DNA from: Pempheris klunzingeri
Lineage: Eukaryota > Chordata > Actinopteri > Acropomatiformes > Pempheridae
Length of the DNA: 64,000 bases
Reading direction: 5' to 3'
Assembly: GCF_042242105.1 (NCBI RefSeq)
Contig: NC_092014.1
Location: 6,731,874 to 6,795,873, forward strand
Below are positions 1 through 11,874 of this stretch, in pieces (position 1 is the first letter of the stretch; every line of letters begins with the position of its first letter). The notes beneath the pieces were generated by a model. It did no database searches. It was not told the origin of the DNA and saw only the letters and a program-made list of their open reading frames with translations. A program made the translations under genes and the position numbers.

Positions 1-546
1 TTAGGTCATTGTTTTGGTTGTGTGGCCTGCAAATTCCAATCTCACTGTTGTTTCTACCAACAGTAGGTAGTTTTTGTTAAGCAAAAAGGCTCCTGCCCAG
101 CCCCAGTTAGCAGACAGACAATGTTTGGGAACAGCTGTAGAACCTAAACTGAGATTATGCTTCTCCCAATATACACATGATGCAGATCTGTGCGTCAGGC
201 TAGTTGATTGGTTGATTCAACTGCTGTTGGATTCAAAATGGAAATGAAAATGTATGTAAAAAAAAGGAGCATAATTTCAGCAACTAGCAGCTAATGACTC
301 TGATAGTTCTCAAGAATTGGTGGAAACCAAGGCACAGATAAAAGAAAAGTGAATATTTCACTTAACTCTCAATGATCATGTTGCCTGTTGGAGATGTAAA
401 TTAGTATGTTAGTATGTTTGTCAAGTTGTTGTGGAGTTCCTCTGCCCCAAAGTGGACAAAAACAATGAAAGCTGCCTTAAATGAATTATTTTTAGACCCT
501 GCTTCCTACTTCCACAAACATTGCCCTCTCCCCACTCCCAGCATGC

Positions 547-3500
547 CTTGTTTGGGAAGGTGGCGTCAATCTCCTCCTGCAGCCGTTTCATGACATCCTG
601 GTTTGTCGCCAGATTGTAAGCCAAGAAAACGAGGGAGCTGCTGCTTGTTTCGTAGCCAGCAAAAAGGAAAATCATTGCTTGAGACAGGATCTCATGATCG
701 CTTAAACCTGGGAGACAACAAGGAGATGTGATTCAGAATAGTGCTACAATCTGGCTTTATGTATGTGTAGATACTGTGCATGGCTGTATGTGTGTGTCAC
801 CTTTATTCTGCTCCACGTTATTGGGGTCATTGTGTTTCTGGGAGTCGATCATCAGTTGAAGGAAATCCACTCGACTCTAAAAGAGAACATATATGAGAAT
901 ACCTTTGATTACATTTCTGAATCAGCTGATATACATACTGTATATGTTCATATGCACACACATACATACACACACACACACAAGCAGCCACACCTTTTGC
1001 TTGGCAGCCTCTCGGCTGGACTTTATCTTTTGCAGTGCAGCGTAAAAGAAGTCTGTGACAGCCTTGGGGAAAAAGGAAAACGCCAACTTCTCAAAAATAG
1101 GACCCATGAAGGGGAAGAAAGCTGGAATTAAGCAGAATGCAACACATTTATCAAGGATACAAGATAGAGTGGATCAACTATAAACACTCACACTAGGTTA
1201 CAGATGTTTTTGGTTTACCAGACAAGTGAAGGGCACAATTAGAAATAGCCGCATTTTACAGAAGTAAAAACAATGCTGTACCAACAATAAGGAAGACAGG
1301 GCTGAAGAAGTCAAACTTCAGCATCTTCTTGATATTAGTGACAAATGGGTCTGAGGGGTTGTTGAGAGAGTCTATGTCTACACTGAAGGCTGTGCTGGTC
1401 ACGACATCCATACTGTAGGGTCCAAAGAACCTAAAGAGCACATAAACACATCAGATATCTCATCCGGTCATACTTAAAAAGAGTTGCAAAGACTTGCACA
1501 AATTTTCTGGATTAACGTAAAGAAATGGAATGTGTTGGGAGTATAAGATGTTCGTACTCCTTCAGCTCTAAGGGTTCGTCCTTGTCTGCCTTCTTTTTCA
1601 TGCTGGTGATTAGGTTTGCAGAGTGGCGCTTCATTATAGAAAACATCTGAGACACAAACAGAGAAAAAATAGAATAGATTACACAGTACAGGGCACTGGC
1701 TCAGAGGTCCTGTTTCTGCTTCCTCAGTGGTTCTTAACCTGGGGGTCAATCCCTTTCTTTATCCCCTTTATCATCTTGTGATAAAGAAAGGTTTTTTGTT
1801 TGTGTTTCTGTTTTGTGTTTCTTGTGAAACACTAAGACAATCATCCCTTTAGGCCTCCAAAACATCCGTCAAATGAAACAATCTGAGAAGGAAAAAAAAA
1901 CTGTTCATGTCCACGATGAGACCATAAACTGTGACGAGAGCTCAAAAGTAGAAATTGCTTGATCTGAAAGGGTCAAAGGCTAAACATTTTAGGAACCACT
2001 ACTCTGGGGAGAATCAAGTTACAACATAGACCTTGCTTGAAAAATTTTCTGTTCAACATGCCATAAAGGGCAGAGGATGTACAGAGCAGGAGAGGGCTGT
2101 ACCTCTTTCAGTCTTCCCGAGGTGAAGGAGGGAGAGAGGACGCTACGGATCCTCTTCCACTTTTCATCCTCGGCAATTGACACGGCATCGTGCAGTTCCC
2201 CGTTCAGATAGAAGTTCTGTAAAAGAGACGGGAAACACCGGCCAATGATGAGGAGAGTTCAGCTAAAAAGGAGTAACTATGTGTGACTGAATGTGTTAAA
2301 TGGTGAGTGTGCATACTCTGCGATTGGTGAAGAGAGAGTAACACTCCTTTATCAGGACAGTTTTTATCATGGCGGAATCTGCGATACACAGCACAGGCTG
2401 ACGGCCATCAAAAATGCTAAATGTGATAAGAATAAAACAGATAATAACTAGAAAAATAGTTGAGTTTTTTATGCAGTCACAAATAATTGTACCTTTGTAA
2501 AACAGGTATACAACGTAAAGAAATGCAATACAATCAAATGTACATTATATGCATATAGGCTACAGAAACTCACACACAGTGTACAACATGCTGACTTACC
2601 CCCATGTCTTTCCATATTTCTTGAAGCAGTCTGTGTCAAAGTTAGTGAATCCCTGTGTACAAGAATAATAATTAACGGATTAAGAATAAAAACAGCCTTT
2701 TCAGTCAACTTTAGCATAGGGGGGATATTTGTAGCATGAAAATGTGTGTCTAAATCTGTAAATCACTAAAAATAACAGCTTTAGAGTTGGTATATGGTGC
2801 ATGTTTACAAGGTACATTTTACTCAATCACCTGAGCGTCTTCCTGTCAAAGCAGATTCTATTGCATAAAAATAACGTAAAACAGACACTGACAGATCATA
2901 CTTCAAATATTTTTTAATTAGTTCTACCTTTCCTCTAAGTTTTAATGCAAAATGAATTCACTATGAAACATGTTCTACCAGATATTTTAGCATTATTTTC
3001 TTCTGAAAACAGTTCTCAGAAAGGTCAGTGGTATCCTAAGTAACAACATTCTTTCTAAAAAGCCACTCCTGTTTTGGCATGAATCTGTGATGTATTGCCT
3101 CTGACAAGGTATATTTACCAACCTTTCTATATGCCAGCATAGTGCCAAAAAAGGGGATTGGTTTGGGACCAGGGATGCCCATTTTCTTAAATGTTCCATA
3201 GGTCCAGCAGGTATAACTGTGCAAAACAAACAAAGAAGGCAAACAAAAACAGGCATGACACAAACAAGATAAAAGCACAAGATAATATAAGAATATATAT
3301 AAAAACACAAGACAAAAACATAAAATAATACGGTATTACAATAAAAAGGGAATGCAATAAGGTATTGTTATCAGTTTTATTATTAAAGAATACTAATAAT
3401 AATACTGATTTTAAATAAAAGTTTTACCTGTCAACCACACACTTGCAAAAAAGCTATATTGTCAGCATAGATCGTTGTTTTCAGTCTTACATAAGATGCT

Positions 3501-3720
3501 GTTGTAGTTGACCTCAGTTCGTGTGATAGAAAATTCCTCAGAATAGGACCATAATGACTGACAACAGATTTTTATCACACACACAGGCAAATACAGGGGT
3601 GAACACACAAAAAAGTCCAAAGACCTGGAAAAGAATATTGTCAAACACTTACACGTATAGCAGTGTGATGAAAGCCACCAGGAGGGTCCATGTCTCAGCA
3701 GAGAAATAGAAGTAACCCAT
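547..3720 (-). CDS. Cytochrome P450 family 3 (CYP3A-like) monooxygenase, partial: coding exons 1-10
   Basis: Heme-thiolate monooxygenase of the CYP3 family, expected to be anchored in the ER and to oxidise lipophilic drugs and steroids. Coding exons read on the minus strand: 3653-3720, 3123-3216, 2600-2652, 2317-2416, 2103-2216, 1558-1646, 1282-1430, 994-1121, 801-876, 547-707. They total 1032 nt (344 codons) in continuous phase, and several match the human CYP3A exon lengths I recall (53, 100, 114, 89, 149, 128, 161). The start is the ATG at 3720, giving [14 protein letters not shown], an N-terminal membrane anchor followed by the proline hinge GIPGPKP. Seen further on: FGPYSMDV (exon 7) and the I-helix motif FAGYETS (exon 10). 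The K-helix ExxR and the heme-cysteine loop are not seen because the gene runs off the left edge; this is not a truncation. Oddity: the exon 10 donor is GC rather than GT. It is divergent from the next CYP3 gene. CYP3A, 3B and 3C cannot be told apart here. Confidence 0.93.
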
Positions 3721-4129
3721 CTCTGCACGTTTTCTCTGTTCTGTCAACAGCAGCACAAGTTTACCTGGAGCCTGAAATCAGGAACAAAGGCTTTTAACTC
3801 CTGCTGCACAGACCTGTTGCGTGAGAAAGGAAAGTGTGTAGGAGTTCAACCAATAGCAGGCAGCAATGTCAGGTGAATCATTAACAGAGGAAGCAAGCAG
3901 CATTTATAATTATTATTAGTTTTGTCATCTGTGTCGCTGCAATTTTATGACCTAAATTATTCTATTGCTTGTATTAAGAAAGAAAGAGCACACACTAAGT
4001 TTATGAACTGTTGTAATTTGTTTGTTTTAGTTCTTATGTAACATAGGAGGAGGGGACCTCCTGGACATGCAGTCAGAGTTCAGTGTGAAGCTGAGATCGT
4101 CACAACTTGGTGAAGCACGAGAGAGAGCC
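3721..4129. promoter_or_regulatory. Compact bidirectional promoter interval between two divergent CYP3 genes
   Basis: These 409 bp separate the two start codons and must hold both 5' leaders and both core promoters. Nuclear-receptor-type half-sites are visible: AGTTCA at 3843-3848 and 4077-4082, TGAACT at 4014-4019, TGACCT at 3948-3953 and AGGTGA at 3871-3876. A CCAAT box lies at 3850-3854. CYP3A genes are known targets of PXR-type receptors that bind AGTTCA repeats. The half-sites here are scattered and do not form a clear DR3 or ER6, so receptor control is inferred. Confidence 0.6.
3903..3908 (-). promoter_or_regulatory. TATA-box candidate for the left CYP3 gene
   Basis: TATAAA reads on the minus strand about 185 nt upstream of that gene's ATG, leaving room for a leader of roughly 150 nt. 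No equally good TATA box precedes the right-hand CYP3 gene. Confidence 0.35.
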
Positions 4130-5045
4130 ATGGGCTATCTTCCTTTCTTCTCTTCAGAAACATGGATTCTACTGATCACATTTATCTGCATATTTATCAT
4201 GTAAGGGCAAGAGATTTTAATCAAAGCACATTGTAAAGGGAATGAACCAAAGCAGTTCTGAGTTTATAGGAAACAGTAATTTGACTGACATTATGTCACC
4301 TTAAAGCTGTGATTCCATACTCTTCTGTTCTGCACAGGTATGGCAAATGGACTCATGGGATCTTTGAGAAGTTGGGGATCCCAGGTCCCAAGCCAATGAT
4401 GTACTGGGGCACAGTTGGCAGACATAATGTCGTATGTAAATCTTTAAACTTAAATAACTTATTTAAATATTTTTTTTGTCATTTGAATTTAAAAATACAG
4501 ACTTAGTTGATAAGGATACAGACAATGACGTACTTTAGAGATGAAAATGTATTCTGTGTTATCAGGTTTACTACCTCGATGACTTGGAGTGTGTTCGGAA
4601 ATATGGGAAAGTATGTGGGTGAGTCTATGTGTATATATGTATATATGTGTATGTATGTATACACACACACACACACACACACGTATGCTCTTTATGGAAA
4701 GTGTCCTGAGATAAGACTGTTATGAATTGCTGCTATGTGTATATACACTGTTGCCCATAAAGTTGGAATAAAATGTTTTCTACCTCTTCTCATGAAATGA
4801 TTGTGACAATGTGATTTATTCTTGATAAATAAAGTGTATATCTTCTCAACTTTATTGATCAAACTCTTCCAAACATATCACAGTGAAAGTGAAACCACAA
4901 TTAACCTTTGCAAACTGTGTATTCAGGCTTTAACAAAATTGGGGGTATTGAACAATTATTCCAACTTTATGGGCAACAGTGTATATATACACATAGCAGC
5001 AATTCATAACATATATAACAAATGGGATAACAAATAACCCATGAG

Positions 5046-5086
<41 letters not shown>

Positions 5087-8000
5087 AACTTTCCATAAAG
5101 AGCAGGTCTAGACCAAACTCTTTAATTAAGTGAGAGACCCAATGACTCAAGAATTATAATATATACATATATAATTTATTATTTAAGATGATAATAATGT
5201 AATATATCTGAGAGTTTTATACTTTATGCCAATATGTAAATGTGTGTTTGTTTAAATGTCCAGTACGTATGAGTTCATGAAGCCCATGCTGGTTGTGATG
5301 GACCCTGACATGTTGAAAACCATCCTGGTGAAGGAGTGCTTCACTTACTTCACCAACCGACGGGTGAAAACACACTACATGAACACTGAATAGAACAAAA
5401 GACAAGAGAGTGTAGCACAAAAGAGAAAACAGATCCTTTGGTCATTGATTATATGGACTATTGCTGCCTTCAAATGCAACTTTTAGTGTGAACTACTTGC
5501 AAACTGAACTAACACATTAGTAAGGGACACTGTACAGCAAGCTGGTCATTATTGCAAAATGAACCCCAACAGGGCGATGCAGGACCCTGAGGAGAAGGAC
5601 CACTTCAGGATGATTCATGAGCCCTCTGCCTCGGTTCCTGCATCACTTGGTCCGTGTGCGTTTAGCAATAATGGCCGCCAAACACTGTACATTATCCCAC
5701 TTAATGCATGGCTTTGTTCTAAAGAAATCAATTAATCTAGAATAATTTTATCAATTAAAAAATTATTTTATTGCCTCCACTATCAGAACTGCGTCCCGAG
5801 CAATGGTCTGTTATACAGAAATATCAGACTGCAGAATTGACTAATCGGCATCGAGTATTTAACAAAGGTGTGTAATAAAACATGTTCATGTTCTGGGTTG
5901 GATTAGTGGGCTGACAAACCAGCAGACTGACACTGACATCCCCAGGGCTACCACTAGTTCAGCTAAAACATATTGCAAACCAAGAATAATCTGCTACACA
6001 ACTCATCTGAATGGCATTAAAATGTGGGAAATCTTGAGGATGAGACTTGTGTTATTCTTTGTTTTTCTTATGGCGAACAAATCTCATGAAAACACCCAAA
6101 TCCACAACCTCTCAATACTGTTTGACTTCCCTTCGCTGTCTGTATCATTCAGTGCTTCAGCTGGGCACTGAAGTTTTTACCAGCCTTTACTCAAACAGGA
6201 GTAAATAGCTCTGAATTAATACACATTTGGTGCTGTGAGTATTAACAGCATCATAAAACAAAATAAAACCACAGTGCTCACAGTGTGGCCCATTGACATG
6301 TTTTTAATAATTTTTGGGCATCAATGTAGCTCGATGGCACAAAGGAATAAACTGCACCAGACAATATTAGAAGTACTAATGCATTATGAGTTTTGGTCTG
6401 TGAGAAAATTTTAGAATATCACCAGAAGAATCACTTAAAGCTCCATGTAATATCTTGTCCCTAATAGAAATATTACCTTTTTCTAACCAGTGTGATGGAC
6501 TACTACAGGATGTAATTAAGCATTGGCGTCAGGCAGCACGTCTTTACTGTTAAATGTCATGAAAAATACAACAAACAGCAGAACAAGCAAATTCTTTGTC
6601 CAGAGTGCTACTATTAAATTCTGTTAATGTGTACAATTGTAACCCACAAACACGTGTGCTGCCCCTCTTAGAACCTCCGTCTGAATGGGGATATCTATGA
6701 CGCAGTGAATTTGGCTGAGGATAATCAATGGAGACGGATACGTAACATCCTCACCCCCTCCTTCACCACTGGCCGTATAAAAGAGGTAGGACATATCAAC
6801 TCTTTTCAGCTCATACTTGAGTAGATTGAAGATAAATATATATTGTATATATGTATATATGTGTGTGTGTGTATATATATAGATATATATAAATATTCAT
6901 CCTTCATGTACCTCTGTTCATTTTGCACTTTTTTCTTTGTCTAAGATGTTTAGCATCATGAGACATCATTCCAGCAAACTGGCAGCCTGCATGCAGTCCA
7001 AGGCACACAATGATGAAGTTATCCGTATGAAAGAGTCAGTAATACCTTGCTATATATGGTTTCTAAATATTACCCTCCATGTGCTTGTTAATGACAAAAC
7101 ACCTCCCAAGATGGCCACACAAAAGCCAGTTGTGAGTTTAAGAGTACAAACAGTACAAATAGTACAATTGTAGGGATGCTTTTCTGTGGTTGTAGTAATG
7201 AAGAGAGTAGTCCAAGGTTCATTCAAGAAGTTTATGTAGGTTTACGAGCTCGGAGTCTAACATCACAGGCATAGATGAGACTAAAGAACACAGAGCAAAG
7301 CTTTCACATATATATAGGATTCCACAAGCAAGATCTGGTTTCAGGTATGTGAGGGGGTACCCCAAAGATGGACTTAACCTTTACATGTGCTGACCATCGT
7401 CCAGACAAAGTGGAGTCAGGAAGATAGAATGCTGACTTGAGAGGAACGTGTATGTTATCTAGGACACATGTCCCTACAGCATGTTACATGAAAAAGACAT
7501 TCTAACAACTATCAACCTTCTCAGCAAGAAAGCAAATAAGTGTATTTAAAAAACAAAACAAAAAAACAGAAGCTTTAAGAGATTAAAATAGAATAAGTAT
7601 TTTTCATTTGATTTCAAATACGTTGTCATTTCAAACTGTGATCCACAGTTAAAACCTCCATTTCACAGTTGACAAAACTGAAATTAGTAAATTATTTCAT
7701 AACCTTTTATTATTTTGGTACCTACTTATATTTTAGTATATTCTGGCGTACACTTCTTTCCATCCTCATTCCAGGTTCTTATTGGTGGCAGAGCGACGAT
7801 TCAATAAGTGACAAACCTTCTTTAGATTAGCTGCACACCTTCATCGCCCCAAAATATGAAACATATTATACAAATCATATGAAAATGGATGTAGAGATGG
7901 AAATAGACAAAAACTGTCTAATCCTAATAATCCCATCCCCACTATTGAGGGGATGGGATTGTTCTCTAAATCATATGGTTATCTTTTTCGATATATTACA

Positions 8001-11000
8001 GATTATATCTACAAAATGAACTATATCTATATCTATAAAATAAAAGAACCTAATTAAAGTTTTTTTAAAGTTTAAAGATTTTGTGAGATCTGCAAAATTG
8101 AAATTGCAATATACACAAAGGCTGATCTAAATCAAATGTCAAATTTCAGTATTTATAAATATTTCTCATATGGTTTCCTTGCTGTGTGTCTTTTTTTGCA
8201 AACATTAGTATATGTGCTCAATAACTTCACCATGTCATTCCTATACAATGTCCTTAAAACAAACATGATGAAATCTCCCACCTGTGGTGCTGCCGACAAC
8301 CATTGATCTGCGATGTGTCTAATGTGTGTATTCCAGCTTCTTCGGAGCCTACAGTATGGACGTGATGGCGAGCTGCGCCTTCAGTGTGCATGTGGATTCA
8401 ATCAACAACCCCTCAAATCCCCTGATCACCCACATTGCAAAGCTCTTCAAATTCTCCACATTACTTTATATTTTCCAAGGTACATCCATGACACCTTTTC
8501 TTTCCTTATATGGATGTAAACAGCCATGTTTTAGGACTAAAATGAGAAATGTTACCTGGTTTTTCTTCTCAGGGTGTTTTCCCATATTTCTTCCTCTGTT
8601 GGAGCTGCTCGGTTTCTCCTTCTTCCCTAAGGCCTCTACTGATTTCTTTAAAACCGTTGTGGAGAAGATCAGATCAGAACGCAGTGGGAGCTCACAGCAG
8701 GTCTGGACAAAACACAGAAATATGGATAAAATCTTCTGTCACAGTATATACTGTATATCAAGACAATTCATAGACATTTCCATTTATTCAATAGAGAAAG
8801 CATTAACAAATAGTTGACTAAACAATCTCATCACGAATCTTAATTTTGAAGGTGTTTGAAGCTATTTTGATCCTATCCCAAGATTTTCATCTGCAAATGC
8901 AGTCAGCCCAGTTACTATGAAAACGTAGATATAAGTGACATAAGATATAAGTTTAGTAAGCTATATAAGGACTTCCTGTCTATGTTGGCCTAAAAATGTG
9001 TTTCAAAATTCATTCTTGAAGTTTCTTGACGAATGTTGTTTCCATGGTCAAGAATGAACTTTGAAACTCAACCTTGAAGGCAGCATGGATGAGAAGCCTT
9101 TAAGGTCCTCAGAATAAAAGGAAATCTCATATTCCTATGACAACTGGGGAGACACCAGTTGCTGATGTCATATGATTGAAAGCTCCAGATAAGATATAAA
9201 TTCAACCTTGAGGAAATAATCTTTTGTCAATTGCTGTTTAAAAATTTAAGAAATAATTTTTAAATCCAACAGTTACTGATAAAATAACAAACAAACAAAC
9301 AAAAAACAAAAGCCTATGAATCTGCCATCTCATGGTATGCAGTATCTTGTCAGACAGCAGCATTATCTCACCTGTTTTCAGAATTCAGAAGATTTCCTTC
9401 AAAATATGATCAACTCTCAGACTGCCAATGATCCCAAGAAAGAAAAGCAGAATAAAGGTAATCATACAGCTACGTCACACACACACACCCAGAGGCACAC
9501 ATTCGCATGGATTCACACCAAAGCTCCTTCCATGTCTCTCCCTGACAGGTCTCACCGATCACGAGGTAATTTCTCAAGCGACAATGTTCGTGTTTGCTGG
9601 TTATGAGACGAGCGCCACCACCCTCGTTTTCTTGGCCTACAATTTGGCCAGAAATCCTGAAGTCATGAAACTCCTGCAAGAGGAGATAGACTCCACTTTC
9701 CCTAATAAGGTAGAGCAGGAGCTGCCGGTACAGGAGTCATTCTCTCCATTTCATTGATGAAACTACAGTTTTCCAAATCCAAATAGTGTTTAATCAAACA
9801 TCTCAATAGGGTCTGGTCCAATATGAAGCTCTGATGCAGATGGAGTACCTCGACAGTGTGGTCAATGAGTGTCTGAGGTAATGATGACTTCTAATAATCT
9901 AACTAATAAAGGAATATCTTATCTTATCTTATGAACAGATTGATGGTATGATATAAGAACATGTTTTGATATAATAACATATTTTCATAGAAACTATGGG
10001 AATAAAGGGGATAAATGATAATTAAAAAAATCTATTTTAAGGCAATTTTTGTTATGTTAACACTGAATTAAATGACAAATTGATTAAATGAATAAATCAT
10101 AGCACCAAACCTACCCAGCATGATTTTATAAGAGCTAAAAGCTAGAGTGTGCTGAGTAGCACTAAAAAGGAAGAACAGCCAAGGCTGATGGGAATGTCAT
10201 TAGGTCTGCGGGCATTTGATCATAAACCAAAGTGCAGTACAAATAAAAAAATGATCACATGATAGCTCTAAAAGAAAAGTCAGGGTCAATCCATCCGATA
10301 TTTGGCGAGGTGTTTTAGTTTAGACCACAACATTACCGTTCCTGCAGCCATGCTGGCAAGTGCATCTCTCCACAATATTCACACTTTTTAAAATGTGAAA
10401 CAGTCAGAAGGGTTTAAAAGCTTCTCAGCCATAGGAACAATAGCAAAATTCACACATTCTACAGCAACTAAAACTAACTGTGTTCCTATAATGCTAGTGT
10501 TTAAGTCTGAGGTAGTTTGGACTGATGGTTTAGCCTGACGACGCTACAGAGTATTAAAAAATATTCTTGTTTTGTTGATAGGCTCTACCCTCCAGCTGGT
10601 CGTCTGGAGCGAGTGGCCAAAGAAACTGTTCAGGTCAAAGGAATCACAATCCCAAAGGACATGCTGGTTATGGTTCCGGTCTTCGCTCTGCACCGCGACC
10701 CTGAGCTGTGGCCAGAGCCAGAGGAGTTCAGACCTGACAGGTAGATGCCACAGTGTGCATGTGTAAATGTGTGTACAATGTTACTGCAAAATTAAGCTCT
10801 AACGATTCTCCAAAGCAACTTCTTATGATTTCCCACTGCAAATTATACTATTTGTTTGTCCAGAACAGCTTTGAATGACATCTAATAGAGTGGTACATGC
10901 ATTACTAAAATGAATTAACTTCATCATTTTGTAAATCAGATTTTAATTCATTAGTTAATTTTACAGTGAAATGTAATAACATTTCTTGCTTTGTTGCTGT

Positions 11001-11374
11001 GTTGTTTGTCAAGATTTAGTAAGCAGAACAAGCAGAACATCAACCCATACACTTACCTGCCATTTGGGGTCGGACCAAGGAACTGTCTGGGGATGAGATT
11101 TGCTCTGGTGATGATAAAGCTGGCCTTGGTGGAAATGCTGCAGAACTACAGCTTCTCAGTCTGCAAGGAGACAGAGGTGATTATACTTAAATGACATACT
11201 TATGTGGACATGGTCTACATAACAGGCAAGATTTTCACTGAGGAAGAGTTTGTGATTGACTGAATTTGCCCACTCCCCCAGATCCCTTTGACGATGGACC
11301 CTGAGGGCTTGGTTGGACCCCTAAAACCAATCAAACTGAAGGTGGTGACACGTTCAAGCGCAACTGGGGAATGA
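4130..11374 (+). CDS. Cytochrome P450 family 3 (CYP3A-like) monooxygenase, complete
   Basis: Complete CYP3 gene, 503 residues, the family's usual length. Coding exons: 4130-4200, 4338-4431, 4566-4618, 5264-5363, 6672-6785, 6946-7034, 8337-8479, 8573-8700, 9382-9457, 9549-9709, 9810-9877, 10582-10740, 11014-11176, 11282-11374. All junctions are GT-AG and the phase is unbroken to the TGA. The N-terminus is a hydrophobic anchor followed by GIPGPKP. Catalytic landmarks are all present: I-helix FAGYETS (exon 10), K-helix ExxR in NECLRLYPP (exons 11/12), FRPDRF (exons 12/13), and the heme loop [10 protein letters not shown] with the cysteine ligand (exon 13). It should be an active ER monooxygenase with cytochrome P450 reductase as redox partner. 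Exon 7 is 6 nt shorter than in the divergent neighbour. Identity between the two looks moderate, so the duplication is old. Introns 4 and 6 hold mobile-element remnants and hairpins. Confidence 0.96.
4741..4986. mobile_element. MITE, probably Tc1/mariner-type, with perfect 30-bp terminal inverted repeats
   Basis: Positions 4741-4770 and 4957-4986 are perfect inverted copies over 30 bp; the core is CACTGTTGCCCATAAAGTTG. The 246-bp unit has no coding capacity and lies between TA-rich flanks, as expected for TA-targeting elements. The superfamily assignment is inferred from TIR style and flanks. Confidence 0.75.
5049..5087. repeat. (TA)n(CA)n microsatellite
   Basis: About 14 TA units run straight into CA units. 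It lies in the right arm of the inverted-repeat structure in CYP3 intron 3. Confidence 0.9.
5520..5706. mobile_element. Degenerate foldback/MITE-like element in CYP3 intron 4
   Basis: The left half carries GGTCATTATTGC, then GATGCAGGACC. The right half carries the approximate inverted complements GGTTCCTGCATC and GCAATAATGGCC. ACTGTACA occurs near both ends. This resembles palindromic repeats common in teleost introns. The arms have diverged and exact ends are uncertain. Confidence 0.4.
7929..7960. repeat. Perfect 12-bp inverted repeat with 8-nt loop
   Basis: AATCCCATCCCC at 7929-7940 is followed, after ACTATTGA, by its exact complement GGGGATGGGATT at 7949-7960. It lies in intron 6 of the right CYP3 gene. 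No function is evident. Confidence 0.85.
9000..9067. repeat. 20-bp inverted repeat (19 of 20 matching), 28-nt spacer
   Basis: GTTTCAAAATTCATTCTTGA at 9000-9019 is mirrored by TCAAGAATGAACTTTGAAAC at 9048-9067 with one mismatch. It lies in CYP3 intron 8 and could be a decayed small foldback element. Confidence 0.75.
9903..9932 (+). repeat. LINE/SINE-type 3' tail fragment
   Basis: AATAAAGGAATATC followed by TTATC repeats matches the AATAAAGGA-(TTATC)n tail that ends many teleost non-LTR elements; a second such tail lies at 35128-35196. Only the tail is visible, in intron 11 of the right CYP3 gene. Confidence 0.4.
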
Positions 11375-11802
11375 ATTCATCAAGGCTGAACTTTTCTCTA
11401 AATTTGTAATTTTAGTAACTAAAAGCACTACTGAAAGTTCTCTAATCTGTATCAGAAGTTTGTAATCTGTATCAAAACAGACAGTGGTGGTCAATCATGT
11501 TGATTTTATTAAATTTAATTGGGCATCATGCTCATGAATTATGAAAATGTATGTCACACAGGCCATGCCTACAAGAATCTATAAACACAGGGAAACAGTC
11601 TTCAATAGAAAACATTCATGAATAACCTTCTGGATCATTATTCACAATGTGTACCTACCAAATATGGTGACGAATAGATGAAACTAAGAAAAGCTGCAGA
11701 TGTCCAGAGGGTCAAAAGGACACTGTTAACATCAATGAAAATTTCTTCTGTCGCATGTAAATTATTAAAATCATTCTGTCATAGTTACGTGTAGGCCTAA
11801 TC

Positions 11803-11874
11803 AATAAACTGAGTGAAAAAAGCCCTATGACCTGGTTTTACCTTTGGAATTTAATAAACAAGACATTTAATAAA
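11803..11874 (+). terminator. Polyadenylation signals of the right CYP3 gene
   Basis: AATAAA occurs at 11803-11808, 11853-11858 and 11869-11874, roughly 430 to 500 nt after the stop codon. Any of the three would give a typical 3' UTR. The usage is inferred. Confidence 0.55.

Larger units (their letters stand above)
4660..5103. repeat. Nested inverted-repeat structure in CYP3 intron 3
   Basis: Outside the MITE arms the flanking sequence is also inverted. Left 4719-4740 pairs with right sequence ending at 5010 (GTTATGAATTGCTGCTATGTG and its complement). Further out, GCTCTTTATGGAAAGT at 4687-4702 pairs with ACTTTCCATAAAGAGC at 5088-5103. CA and TA runs lie within the arms. This suggests one inverted-repeat element inside another, or one long decayed foldback element. 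Confidence 0.6.

Noticed and set aside
1..546. Missing heme-binding exons as evidence that the left CYP3 gene is a pseudogene
   Set aside because: All ten visible exons are intact and in phase; the remaining exons lie beyond the window edge, so loss cannot be claimed.
7167..7486. Possible MITE bounded by TGTAGGGA and TCCCTACA
   Set aside because: The inverted match is only 8 bp and no target-site duplication is visible.
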